Positions 9,249-21,181 of a DNA stretch of 64,000 nt are shown piece by piece. Both the position numbers and the translations under genes were made by a program. The notes under the pieces are model-generated. The model had not been told where the DNA came from, made no database searches, and saw only the letters and a program-made list of their open reading frames with translations. The stretch lies in assembly GCA_028283745.1 (NCBI GenBank), contig JAPWJZ010000006.1, forward strand, positions 310,001 to 374,000. Direction: 5' to 3'. Source of the DNA: Micavibrio sp. GTDB taxonomy: Bacteria > Pseudomonadota > Alphaproteobacteria > Micavibrionales > UBA2020. Each line of letters opens with the position of its first letter. Within the stretch, counting starts at the first letter, position 1.

Positions 9249-9995
9249 ATGGAAGACACACATATTCTGCAATGCCGCGATGGCGGCTTCCTGCACCTTG
9301 CCCTCAACCGCGCCGACAAGAAAAACGCCCTGACCAACGCCATGTACCGCGACCTGACCGCCGCGCTGAACGATGCTGCGGCGGATGAGGACATCATCGG
9401 CGTCGTCTTCACCGGCATGGGGGATGCGTTTACCGCGGGCAATGACCTGAAAGAATTTCTGGCCGCCGGCACCACCGCCGGCCTTGCCGCGCCGGATTTT
9501 TTACGCGTGCTGGCAACCTTCCCCAAAATCGTCATTGCCGCCGTGCAGGGCGCGGCGGTCGGCATTGGCACCACGCTGCTGCTGCACTGCGACCTTGTGA
9601 TTGCTGCGCCGGATGCAAAATTCCAGCTCCCGTTCATTAACCTGGGGCTGGTGCCGGAAGCGGCAAGCTCCCTCCTCCTCCCCGCCCGCCTCGGGCATGC
9701 GCGGGCATCGGAGCTATTGCTGCTCGGCAGTGTTTTTGATGCGCAGACGGCATATCAGCTGGGGTTAATCAACCGCATTGTTGAAAAAGAGGCGCTGGCG
9801 AAAACGGTGCTGGAATTCACCGCCGCGCTTGCCTCCAAAGACCCGCACGCCTTGCAGGAAACCAAACGCCTGCTGAAATCAATGTCGCAGGGCGTCGAAG
9901 CGCGGATGGAAGAAGAATTCACGGCCTTCGCCCGCTGCCTTGGCATGCCCGCCTTCAAGACGGCGGTTGAAAAGTTTTTCAAGCCGAAAGCTTAA
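9249..9995 (+). CDS. Enoyl-CoA hydratase/isomerase family protein
   Basis: A 248-residue crotonase-fold enzyme starting at ATG 9249 behind GGAGGG (about 9 nt spacing). It has NRADKKNALT, the oxyanion-hole region GDAFTAGNDLKEF, AAVQGAAVGIGTTLLLHCDLVIAA and FINLGLVPEAASS. In this family the second acidic catalytic residue lies in the GLVPE segment, which is conserved here. Likely reactions are hydration or isomerisation of a 2-enoyl-CoA; the exact acyl substrate is open. Its stop overlaps the convergent MFS stop (TAA/TTA share bases). Confidence 0.88.
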   Translation: MEDTHILQCRDGGFLHLALNRADKKNALTNAMYRDLTAALNDAAADEDIIGVVFTGMGDAFTAGNDLKEFLAAGTTAGLAAPDFLRVLATFPKIVIAAVQGAAVGIGTTLLLHCDLVIAAPDAKFQLPFINLGLVPEAASSLLLPARLGHARASELLLLGSVFDAQTAYQLGLINRIVEKEALAKTVLEFTAALASKDPHALQETKRLLKSMSQGVEARMEEEFTAFARCLGMPAFKTAVEKFFKPKA

Positions 9996-11284
9996 GCTTC
10001 CAGGGCGCCAAGGCTGAAGCGCAGCCGCCCTGCATCCATGCGCAGGCGCAGGTTGCGGTGCCGGACAAGGTAATGCACACCCACCAGCGCCGCGCCAAAG
10101 CCCGCCGCCGCACCGACGCATAGCGACCAGCGCGCCCCAAAGGTATCCGCCACCCAGCCGACAATCGGCGCGCCGATGGGTGTGGTGCCAAGCGCGATGG
10201 CCAAATAAATCGCCATCACCCGCCCGCGCATGCCGGGGTCAACGGAAAGCTGTATGGCGCTGTTCAACGTGGTGGTGAATGTTTGCGCGGAGGCCCCGAC
10301 GATAACCAGCGCAAAACCATAAAGCGCGAAAGTCGGCATAACGGCCCCCAGCGCAAGGCCGCTGCCGAATGTTACGGCCGCCAGCAGCACAAAAGCCACC
10401 CGCGGTTTTTCCCGCCGCGCCGACAGCAACGCGCCGGAGACAGAGCCGATCGCCATGGTCGAGGTCAAAAGCCCGAACTGGTCCGCACCCGCATGGAACA
10501 CCGTGACCGCCATGGTGGAAATGAAAATGGGGAAGTTAAGCCCGAAGGCGCCGATTAAAAACAGCATCATGAAGGCGGCCTTCAAATCCGGGCGCGACCA
10601 GACATAGCGGAAGCCATCTAGCAGCCTGCCCCGCGTGGCGTGCTTTTTGTCCTTGCGGTAAAGCTGGTCGAGCCGCAGGAAGTTCAGCGCAATCAACACG
10701 CCCGCGAATGACAGCGCGTTGATAAGAAACACCCAGCCCGTGCCCACGCCCGCAATTAAAATGCCCGCCACCGCCGGCCCCATCATGCGCGCCGCGTTGA
10801 AGGATGTTGAGTTCAGCGCGACGGCGTTTGATAAATGCTCCTCCCCCACCAGCTCGGATACAAAAGTTTGCCGCGCAGGTGAATCAAACGCGGTCACGCA
10901 GCCAAGCCCCAGCGCGAATAAATAGACATGCCACAGCTGAACAAGACCAAAAACGGTCAAAAGCCCCAGGCCCAGCGCCAGCAGCCCCATGCAGGTTTGC
11001 GTGACCAGCAATATTTTGCGGCGGTCATAACGGTCAGCCGCATACCCCGTCAGCGGCAGCAGCAGCAACTGCGGGCCAAATTGCAGCCCCATGACAATGC
11101 CGACCGATGTGGCGTTATGATGCGTCAACTGCACCAGGACAATCCAGTCCTGCGCCGTGCGCTGCATCCATGTGCCAATATTGGAAACCAGTGCGCCGCC
11201 CGCCCATAAACGGTAGTTAAACGTGCCAAGGGAACGAAACGTGCCTTTTCTGACGGGCGATGCGGGAAGCACAGGTGCGGTCAT
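9992..11284 (-). CDS. MFS transporter (EntS/MFS_3-like)
   Basis: A 430-residue inner-membrane exporter-type protein with 12 predicted segments. It begins RSLGTFNYRLWAGGALVSNIGTWMQRTAQDW, characteristic of the MFS_3 group related to enterobactin exporter EntS, and contains GYAADRYDRRKIL. It is the last gene of a minus-strand operon with marR, an isochorismatase-fold gene and a small membrane protein; the gap upstream is 3 nt. Pairing with an isochorismatase-fold protein invites a siderophore idea, but no synthesis genes are present and a multidrug-type role is equally possible. Confidence 0.88.
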   Translation of the reverse strand: MTAPVLPASPVRKGTFRSLGTFNYRLWAGGALVSNIGTWMQRTAQDWIVLVQLTHHNATSVGIVMGLQFGPQLLLLPLTGYAADRYDRRKILLVTQTCMGLLALGLGLLTVFGLVQLWHVYLFALGLGCVTAFDSPARQTFVSELVGEEHLSNAVALNSTSFNAARMMGPAVAGILIAGVGTGWVFLINALSFAGVLIALNFLRLDQLYRKDKKHATRGRLLDGFRYVWSRPDLKAAFMMLFLIGAFGLNFPIFISTMAVTVFHAGADQFGLLTSTMAIGSVSGALLSARREKPRVAFVLLAAVTFGSGLALGAVMPTFALYGFALVIVGASAQTFTTTLNSAIQLSVDPGMRGRVMAIYLAIALGTTPIGAPIVGWVADTFGARWSLCVGAAAGFGAALVGVHYLVRHRNLRLRMDAGRLRFSLGALEA

Positions 11285-11287
11285 GAT

Positions 11288-11611
11288 TTACCCTTTAAGG
11301 CGGCCTCCATGGAATTTGCCGAAGTGATGCGCACAGAACAGCCCCAGCAGCAGCATGCCCGCGCCGAAAGCTGCCGCGTTATCTGCCGCCCGCACATCAA
11401 ATGCGCCGACGCGGCAGAGCAGCACATAAGCCAACAGCAGGTTAAAAAATCCCCACAGCACATTCACGCGGGCGGATGATAACCCCTCGCCCGGCGGTGT
11501 TGCGAAGGGGCTTTGAAAGGGCATGCCCATAACGCCGCGCACGAGGTGCGGCACGCTGTTAATGAAAAACATGCCGCCGAAGAAATAGGCAATATCATGC
11601 AGCCACATCAT
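11288..11611 (-). CDS. Small integral membrane protein, unknown function
   Basis: A 107-residue protein with about three hydrophobic segments: AYFFGGMFFINSVPHLVRG, a central NVLWGFFNLLLAYVLLC, and AFGAGMLLLGLFCAHHFGKFH at the end. It is translated almost end-to-end with its neighbours (1 nt after the isochorismatase-fold gene, 3 nt before the MFS gene), so the same operon makes it. No recognised family; an accessory to the exporter is a guess. Confidence 0.7.
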   Translation of the reverse strand: MMWLHDIAYFFGGMFFINSVPHLVRGVMGMPFQSPFATPPGEGLSSARVNVLWGFFNLLLAYVLLCRVGAFDVRAADNAAAFGAGMLLLGLFCAHHFGKFHGGRLKG

Positions 11612-11612
11612 G

Positions 11613-12179
11613 TCAGGCCGCCTTTCTGGCTGTCAGCATATCCAGCACATCTTGCATCGTGCCGGTTTCGCCGATGCGCGGGAAGATGCGCTTGATGGTA
11701 TAATCGTGCGCTTCAAGGCTAAGGTCTGTCATGGCATCCGTCACCAGCACAACATTGAACCCCAGTTCATTCGCCTGCCGTGCGGTCGAATCAACCCCCG
11801 CGCTGGTGGCAACGCCCGTTATTACAACCTGCGTTACGCCCTGCGCCTTTAAATAGGACTGCAGGCCTGTATTGGTGAAGGCGCCCCAGTTCTGCTTTGC
11901 CACGCGGTGGTCCTGCGGCTGCGCGTCCAGTTCCGGCAGCAGCTCATCCCAGCCTTGTGGCAATTCGCGAAGGCCGCGCTGCTGTTCTGTGCGGTTGGCG
12001 GGCACGCCGTTCACCGTCACCATGACGACCGGCATGTGCCGGGCGCGGAAAGCCGCCGCCAGCGTGCGCGAGCGCGCCGCAATATCGGGCAGCGGATGAA
12101 CGCAAGGATAACCCGCAATACCGTTTTGCAAATCAATGACGATAAGGGCTGTTTTAGGGTCAAGCATTGTAATGGGCAT
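11613..12179 (-). CDS. Isochorismatase-fold hydrolase lacking the catalytic cysteine
   Basis: A 188-residue alpha/beta protein of the isochorismatase/cysteine-hydrolase superfamily. The catalytic-triad Asp is D16 (ALIVIDLQNGI) and Lys is K95 (VAKQNWGAF). The nucleophile region reads GVATSAGVDSTAR, so the usual Cys is Gly128. That resembles true isochorismatases, which hydrolyse an enol ether without Cys, rather than amidohydrolases such as nicotinamidase. It is the second gene of the marR operon, 21 nt after marR. The substrate is unproven. Confidence 0.82.
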   Translation of the reverse strand: MPITMLDPKTALIVIDLQNGIAGYPCVHPLPDIAARSRTLAAAFRARHMPVVMVTVNGVPANRTEQQRGLRELPQGWDELLPELDAQPQDHRVAKQNWGAFTNTGLQSYLKAQGVTQVVITGVATSAGVDSTARQANELGFNVVLVTDAMTDLSLEAHDYTIKRIFPRIGETGTMQDVLDMLTARKAA

Positions 12180-12200
12180 ATTTATATCCCCGTTATTGTC

Positions 12201-12653
12201 TTAAACGTCGGCAATCCGCTTTAGCAGGGCGGTTGCCTTAAGCAGCGCGTCGCGTTCCACGGCCGTGAATTCTTTTTGCAGCACGCGGAACAGCCAGTCT
12301 TCACGCGCGGCGCGGGTATCATTGATGATTTTCTGGCATTCCGCCGTAACCGACCATATGGTCTGCCGCCCGTCGGACGGGTCAGCCGCGCCCTTGATCA
12401 TCCCCGCCGATTCAAGCGCCGCCAGCGTCGCGCCCATGGACTGGGAGCGCACGCCCGCGGCCTGCGCCAGCGCGGTGACAGTTGCGGGCCCTTCGCGCTC
12501 AAGGCGCATCAGCGCGGACTTCTGGGACATGGTGTAATCGCCCGCGCTTGACTGCTCCCGCAGCCGGCGCATGACCTTGCCGAGAACAGCGCGCAGGTCG
12601 CCCGCGAGAACCATGGCCTGCCGCACTTGGGAATCGTCGTTTTCTGCTTTCAT
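12201..12653 (-). CDS. MarR-family transcriptional regulator
   Basis: A 150-residue winged-helix protein. It has the MarR-type layout: N-terminal dimerisation helix, the region TMSQKSALMRLEREGPATVTALAQAAGVRSQSMGATLAALE, then a wing with DPSDGRQTIWSVT and a C-terminal helix. It is the first gene of a four-gene minus-strand operon. Its start codon lies 3 nt from a 60-bp perfect palindrome, so autoregulation through that site is very likely. MarR proteins usually respond to small phenolic or drug-like ligands. Confidence 0.9.
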   Translation of the reverse strand: MKAENDDSQVRQAMVLAGDLRAVLGKVMRRLREQSSAGDYTMSQKSALMRLEREGPATVTALAQAAGVRSQSMGATLAALESAGMIKGAADPSDGRQTIWSVTAECQKIINDTRAAREDWLFRVLQKEFTAVERDALLKATALLKRIADV

Positions 12654-12656
12654 GAA

Positions 12657-12716
12657 ACCATCATATCATATACGAAGGTAAACTACAAAGTTTACCTTCG
12701 TATATGATATGATGGT
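12657..12716. promoter_or_regulatory. 60-bp perfect palindrome between marR and response-regulator operons
   Basis: Two 28-nt arms (12657-12684 and 12689-12716) are exact reverse complements around the 4-nt centre ACAA. The inner half-site is ACGAAGGTAAACT; the outer half is ATCATATCATAT. The length would accommodate two MarR dimers. If transcribed it would also form a strong hairpin. It lies 3 nt before the marR start and about 85 bp before the response-regulator gene. Confidence 0.85.
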
Positions 12717-12801
12717 CTTATAACCTTGAAAATAATTACGAATTCTCTAAATGCGCGCCCTTGTTCAAATAATCGTGGCCCGTACAGGAACCAAAAAGCC
12801 A

Positions 12802-13263
12802 ATGAAACATTCGCACACCATAGAGGGCATTATGTTTCAACCGGCCACACAGTCAGCGATTTCAGCGAAAACCATACTTGTCGTGGAGGATGAAGTCCTT
12901 ATACGTCTTCTGGTCTGCGATTATTTGCGCACAGCGGGCTTCGCGGTTGTGGAAGCGGGTAATGCCGATGAAGCCATGACACACCTGAACGCCGCCAATA
13001 ATATTGCCGTTATCTTCTCCGATGTCCGCATGCCTGGCAGCATGGACGGCGTGGAATTCATGAGCCGCGTCAGCACAGACCGGCCGGATATAAAACTCAT
13101 CCTCACCTCCGCCCACCTCAGCCCGTCGGAATTACCGCGCGATATGGGAGATGCCGTGCATCTTATCCCGAAACCGTACCGGCTGGCGGAAGTGGCGCTG
13201 GCTATTCACACGCATTTGCACAACCACTTCACAGCTTCCAACGCAAGCAGCAGCCCCGAATGA
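12802..13263 (+). CDS. Single-domain response regulator (receiver only)
   Basis: A receiver protein of 153 residues from ATG 12802; ATGs at 12751 and 12832 are possible alternatives, and GAGGG just before 12832 makes the shorter form plausible. Acidic pocket VVEDE, phospho-acceptor in FSDVRMPG, switch residue in LILTSAH and lysine in IPKPYR are all present. There is no output domain, so it probably acts as a phosphorelay shuttle or by binding a partner, as CheY/DivK types do. It overlaps the next receiver gene by 4 nt. A hybrid kinase lies downstream. Confidence 0.87.
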   Translation: MKHSHTIEGIMFQPATQSAISAKTILVVEDEVLIRLLVCDYLRTAGFAVVEAGNADEAMTHLNAANNIAVIFSDVRMPGSMDGVEFMSRVSTDRPDIKLILTSAHLSPSELPRDMGDAVHLIPKPYRLAEVALAIHTHLHNHFTASNASSSPE

Positions 13264-13667
13264 GCGCCGAAACCATTCTTGTTGTCGAACCCGACATTCT
13301 GGTGCGTCACCCGCTGGCCCAGTACCTGCGCGAATGCGGCTACAAGGTGCTGGAAGCGCTTGATACCGACGAAGCGGTCGAGGTACTGACGCAAGGCAGC
13401 ATCGATGTTGATATTGTGCTGGCAGATGTTGCTAGCCCCGGCAAGATTGATGGCTTCGGCCTTGCCAAATGGATACGCACGCAGGGCTATGCCACCCGCA
13501 CCATCCTTGCAGGGTCCATCCAGAAGGCAGCTTCGGAAGCGGCTGACCTCTGCGAAAACGGCCCGCTGCTGGAAAAACCCTATCATCACACGCTACTGGT
13601 AGACCGTATTCACCACACACTTGCCCTGCGCAACAGCACGGCCGCCCGCAAACGCCCGAAACGCTGA
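13260..13667 (+). CDS. Second receiver-only protein with altered active site
   Basis: A 135-residue receiver domain coupled by ATGA overlap to the first. The putative phospho-acceptor Asp is kept (VLADVASPG) and the conserved Lys is in LLEKPYH. However, the acidic pair reads VVEPD, with Pro where the second acidic residue normally stands, and the switch Thr/Ser position reads ILAGS with Ala. It may phosphorylate poorly or be a modulator or phosphate sink for its neighbour. It has a basic C-terminal tail (ARKRPKR). Confidence 0.85.
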   Translation: MSAETILVVEPDILVRHPLAQYLRECGYKVLEALDTDEAVEVLTQGSIDVDIVLADVASPGKIDGFGLAKWIRTQGYATRTILAGSIQKAASEAADLCENGPLLEKPYHHTLLVDRIHHTLALRNSTAARKRPKR

Positions 13668-13851
13668 ATTTCTTTAACAACCGTTACAAATCATCATCCT
13701 GATCTTATTTGCGTATTCCGCCCGCATTCCGGGCGCTAAAAAACAATTGCGTAAATCCTTGCCGAAGACATGCTTCTGAAACAGAGACGGGTGTATAATT
13801 AAACTCAATACACCATCATCTCCGCTTATCCCCCTCAAGGATCGCGCCGCA

Positions 13852-17310
<3,459 letters not shown>

Positions 17311-17326
17311 TGCAATACACGCAAAT

Positions 17327-17360
17327 AAAAACGGGCGGAGTTTTAATCCCGCCCGTTTTT
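17327..17360. terminator. Rho-independent terminator, bidirectional
   Basis: A 12-bp stem (AAAAACGGGCGG at 17327-17338 with its complement at 17349-17360) around a 10-nt loop, ending in a T-run on the plus strand and on the minus strand. It sits between the kinase stop and the convergent DHH gene, so it can end both transcripts. Confidence 0.88.
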
Positions 17361-17381
17361 ATTTGTAGAAAGCTTGTCTGA

Positions 17382-18353
17382 TTAACCGTCGGCGTTGATC
17401 TGCTTGACCAGCTCGGCCAATACACGTTCGGCATCTTCGTTATTCACCTGGCAGGTGCCGGCTTTTTCATGGCCGCCGCCGCCGTATTTCAACGCCAGTT
17501 CCCCGACGTTGGTTTTCGACGCGCGGTTGACGATGCTGCGGCCCATTGCCAGTACGGTATTCTGCCCGCGGAAGCCGGATAGCACGTGGATGGAGATATT
17601 GCACTGCGGATACAGCGCGTAAATCATGAACCGGTTGCCGGCGTAAATCGTTTCCTGGTTTTTCAGGTTGAGGACGATAAGGTTGCCGTGAATGCTGACG
17701 CATTCCTGCACCTGCTTTTTGAACAGCTCAGCCTGTTCGTGATACAGCGTCACGCGTTCTACAACATCGGGCATCTGCATTATTTCGTTGATGTCGTGGT
17801 CTTTGCAATAATCAATCAAGTCCATCATCAGCGCGTAGTTGGAAATGCGGAATTCGCGGAAGCGGCCAAGGCCGGTGCGCGGGTCCATCAGGTAGTTCAG
17901 CAATACCCAGCCGGTGGGGTTGAGAATTTCTTCAAGGCTGAAAAGCGCGGCATCGCCCTTGTCCACGGCTTCCATCATGTCATTCCAGCGGGCGGGGAAT
18001 GTTTTGGCGCCTCCGTAATAATCGTACACGACGCGCGCGGCAGAAAGCGCGCCAGCGTCAATAATATGGTTGGTAACGGCTTTGTCCTTGTTGCGGATTG
18101 TTTCGCTCAAGTGGTGGTCAAAGGCCAGCTTCACGCCATCCACGTACGGCAGGTTGGTGGTGATGTCGTTGTCGGTAATGGCAACTTTGCCATCCTGCAT
18201 GTCCTTCGGGTGGACGAAAAGAATGTCGTCGATCATATCAAGGTGCTTCAATAGCACCGCGCAGACAAGGCCGTCGAAGTCGCTGCGCGTGACAAGGCGT
18301 AGTTTTTTGCGGGCGCCGGCTTCGGGCGGAAGTTTATGCTGCACATTTTCCAT
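17382..18353 (-). CDS. DHH-family phosphoesterase
   Basis: A 323-residue cytosolic metal-dependent phosphoesterase. It has the N-terminal VTRSDFDGLVCAVLL, a DHH motif in LAFDHHLSET, and the DHHA1 signature GGGGHEKAGTCQV near the C-terminus. The family includes nanoRNases, exopolyphosphatases and cyclic-dinucleotide phosphodiesterases. This version lacks any membrane or PAS region. The substrate cannot be fixed by motif alone. It is transcribed alone, with a 205-bp upstream spacer. Confidence 0.85.
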   Translation of the reverse strand: MENVQHKLPPEAGARKKLRLVTRSDFDGLVCAVLLKHLDMIDDILFVHPKDMQDGKVAITDNDITTNLPYVDGVKLAFDHHLSETIRNKDKAVTNHIIDAGALSAARVVYDYYGGAKTFPARWNDMMEAVDKGDAALFSLEEILNPTGWVLLNYLMDPRTGLGRFREFRISNYALMMDLIDYCKDHDINEIMQMPDVVERVTLYHEQAELFKKQVQECVSIHGNLIVLNLKNQETIYAGNRFMIYALYPQCNISIHVLSGFRGQNTVLAMGRSIVNRASKTNVGELALKYGGGGHEKAGTCQVNNEDAERVLAELVKQINADG

Positions 18354-18558
18354 TATTTTTCTGCCATTGTTGCGTTGTTACGGTTTTGTCATGACGGCCA
18401 GACCGACCGTGATAAAGGATAAAGCCGGTGGCCGATAATGCGGCGATTCCGGTATTTGTCATTGTATAGTCAAGCTGTTAACAAATTATGTATAGACGTT
18501 CGCGCAGGCGTATTCCGCCCGTTGTTCTTGAATATAAACAGCTATTTGAACGAAAGCG

Positions 18559-19758
18559 CTAAACCCGCCGGCTGGACGCAAAGAACGCGGCAGCAAGGAT
18601 GACGCCTGCAACAGCAACCAACGCCGCGCCCGCAAGGCAGACGCTGTGCCAGCCACCGTGGCTCCAGGCAATACCGCCGAGTAAAGCGCCGGTTGCGCCG
18701 CCCGTAAACGTCGTCACCATATACAGCGTATTCAACCGCCCGCGAATTTCCGGCCCAAGGCCAAAAATACGTGCCTGATTGGCCACCTGCCCGCACTGGG
18801 TGCCGAAGTCGAGGAAGTTGATGGCGATGACAAGCGCAGCGAAGGATGCAGCGCCAAACGTGGACAGCAGTGAAAAACTGCACACCAGTGCCGCAATGGA
18901 AATAATGTTGACGCGCGATGCGCCAATTTTATCCGAAAGCCTGCCCGCCATGGGCGCCATCAAGGCGCCTGGCGCACCCCATACGCCAAACAACCCCGCC
19001 GCCGCAGGCCCAAGGTTAAAGACCGGTGACGCAAGGTGAAACGCCAGCGTCGCCCAGACCATCGAAAACGCCGCGAAAACAAAAAAGCTGAGCGCCATTG
19101 AAAGCCGCAGTTCCGCATAGCGCAGCAGCGGCAGCAACGACTTTAGCAGGCCGAGGTAGCCAGTACTGTGGCTATGCGCAGGTTTTGCGGGCAGGAAGCC
19201 CGGCAGCACAAACCGCAGCAGCAGCACCACAATGGCTTGCAAAATATATGGCGCGCGCCAGCTGCCCGCCGTTTCCGCCGTCAGCCCCGAAAAGGTGCGG
19301 GACAGCAAAATGCCCAGTATAAGGCCCGTGCTGAGCGCACTGACGATACGCCCGCGATACTCCGGCCCCGCCAGTGTCGAGGCAATTGGCAGCAGTATTT
19401 GCGCAATCACGGTCGTTGCCGCAATCATCAGGCTTGCCGCCACCAGCACCGCAATGTTGGGGGCCATGGCGGCCACCAGCAACGCGCAGGCGGTCAAAAC
19501 CATCAACCGCGTCATTAATTTTACAGGATCGGCAATATCCGCCAGCGGCACAACAAAAAGAATGCCAAGCATATAGCCGATCTGCGTTGCCACCGCCACC
19601 AGCGCCGCCGTTTCCGCCGGAACATGGAATGCCGTTGCCACCGCCGCCAGCAACGGCTGGCACAGGTAAATATTCGCCACCATCACGCCGCAGGCAAGCG
19701 CCATGACCGGAATGGTGCCGGCGCGGTGGTTAGGCAGGGAAACGGGTTTGAAGAACAA
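18559..19758 (-). CDS. MFS transporter (DHA1 group)
   Basis: A 399-residue 12-segment permease. It has MVANIYLCQPLLAAVATAF and PLADIADPVKL, typical of YnfM/inner-membrane transport protein-like MFS exporters. The longest frame starts at a TTG; an ATG at 19704 is an alternative that trims 18 residues. It is the last gene of the efflux operon, 19 nt after the outer-membrane channel gene, so an RND pump and an MFS exporter may be co-expressed. Confidence 0.85.
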   Translation of the reverse strand: MFFKPVSLPNHRAGTIPVMALACGVMVANIYLCQPLLAAVATAFHVPAETAALVAVATQIGYMLGILFVVPLADIADPVKLMTRLMVLTACALLVAAMAPNIAVLVAASLMIAATTVIAQILLPIASTLAGPEYRGRIVSALSTGLILGILLSRTFSGLTAETAGSWRAPYILQAIVVLLLRFVLPGFLPAKPAHSHSTGYLGLLKSLLPLLRYAELRLSMALSFFVFAAFSMVWATLAFHLASPVFNLGPAAAGLFGVWGAPGALMAPMAGRLSDKIGASRVNIISIAALVCSFSLLSTFGAASFAALVIAINFLDFGTQCGQVANQARIFGLGPEIRGRLNTLYMVTTFTGGATGALLGGIAWSHGGWHSVCLAGAALVAVAGVILAAAFFASSRRV

Positions 19759-19777
19759 GGCTTATACCGCCATCATG

Positions 19778-21181
19778 TCAATTTTTCCAGCCGCCGCCGA
19801 AGGCCTTCATTAGGTTCACGGTCGCAATCATGCGCTCGGTGTGGATGTTGATGGATTGAATTTCAGCATCAAGCGCGGTGTTTTGCGCCACGACAACATC
19901 AAGATAGTTGGTAACACCGCCCGCATAACGCTTCTTGATCTGGTCGAGCGTTTTTTCGGCGGCGGTTGCGGCCTGTTGCTGTGTATCACTTTCCTGGGCC
20001 AGCTGGCGGATGGCGGCAAGCGCATCTTCCACTTCCTGGTACGATACAAGCACGGTCTGGCGGTAGGATGCCACGTTCTGGTCATACCGCGCCCGCGCCT
20101 GTTTCGTAAGGCCGCTAATTTTACCGCCGTCAAACAGCGGCATGGTCGCCGCCGCGCCAAAAGCCCAGAGCAGGCTGGGCGCTTCAAACAGCGACTTCAT
20201 GGCGCCGCCTTCAAAACCGCCCGCCGCGCTTAACGTGAGGTCGGGGAAGTAGGCGGCCTTCGCAACACCAATTTCGGCATTGGCGGCTTCCATGCGGCGC
20301 ACAGCCGCGGAAACATCCGGGCGGCGCTGCAGGAGCGTGGACGGCAAACCCGCCGTCACTTCCGGCAGCGTTGAATCGACCGCCGTGCGCGGCAGGGAGA
20401 AGTTGGAGGGCAACTCGCCCACCAGCACCGCAATGCCATGCTCAGTCTGTGCGCGCTTCAATTGCGTATCGGCGGCGCGGGTTTTGGCGTTGTTCAGCTG
20501 CGTTTCCGCCTGCGTCACGTCGGATTCCGTGGCAACGCCGCCCGCATGGCGGTTTTGCGTCAACTGCAAGGCCTTGTCGTAGCTGATGACGGTTTCATCC
20601 AGCAGCCGTTGCATTTCATCATAGCCGCGCAGCATAAAGTATTGCTGTGCGAGCTCCGACCGAATGCTCAGCTCCATCGTCGCAACATCATCCGCGCTTG
20701 CCTTGGCCAGACTGGTGTCGGCGCTGACCTGGTTGCGCACACGGCCCCAAAGATCGGCTTCAAAAGCGACATTGCCGGACAGCAGGTAATCATTAATCGT
20801 GGTGCGCTGGTGCGGGTTGCCGACTGTACCGGACGAACTGCTGCGCCCGCCGTTGCCATTCAGGCCCAGGCTCGGCAACAGCCCCGCACTGCTGACATCA
20901 ACAACCGCGCGCGCTTCTTCCAGCCGCGCCAGTGCCTGCTGCAGCGTCTGGTTGCTGCTGCCGGCCTTTACCTGCAAGCCGTTCAGTTCGGGGTTGGAAA
21001 ACTGCGTCCACCAGTCCTTGCCCAGCTGGTCGCTGGCGGGGGTTGCCTTGATCCAGCCTGCGTCACTCGCCGCTGCTTCCTTGAAATTTGCAGGTGCAAC
21101 CGTTACCGGCACCTGCATTTGAGGTGCCAGCGAACAGGCGGAAATAAGCGACAGGGAAATAAGGGCAATCGCGCGTTTCAT
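19778..21181 (-). CDS. RND efflux outer-membrane lipoprotein (NodT/OprM family)
   Basis: A 467-residue TolC-like channel. A lipoprotein signal with lipobox ISAC (Cys16) follows MKRAIALISLSL. Two repeated alpha-helical/beta-barrel halves are visible; the central region has LDETVISYDKALQLTQNRHAGGVATESDVTQAETQLNNA and the second half AEKTLDQIKKRYAGGVTNYLDVVVAQ, a known family hallmark. It would connect the RND pump to the outside. Its ATG overlaps the adaptor stop (TAATG). Confidence 0.9.
   Translation of the reverse strand: MKRAIALISLSLISACSLAPQMQVPVTVAPANFKEAAASDAGWIKATPASDQLGKDWWTQFSNPELNGLQVKAGSSNQTLQQALARLEEARAVVDVSSAGLLPSLGLNGNGGRSSSSGTVGNPHQRTTINDYLLSGNVAFEADLWGRVRNQVSADTSLAKASADDVATMELSIRSELAQQYFMLRGYDEMQRLLDETVISYDKALQLTQNRHAGGVATESDVTQAETQLNNAKTRAADTQLKRAQTEHGIAVLVGELPSNFSLPRTAVDSTLPEVTAGLPSTLLQRRPDVSAAVRRMEAANAEIGVAKAAYFPDLTLSAAGGFEGGAMKSLFEAPSLLWAFGAAATMPLFDGGKISGLTKQARARYDQNVASYRQTVLVSYQEVEDALAAIRQLAQESDTQQQAATAAEKTLDQIKKRYAGGVTNYLDVVVAQNTALDAEIQSINIHTERMIATVNLMKAFGGGWKN

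Noticed and set aside
13715..13750. Hairpin CGCCCG...CGGGCG before the hybrid kinase
   Set aside because: Weak 6-bp stem followed by A residues on the plus strand, without a T-run on either strand; not convincing as a terminator.
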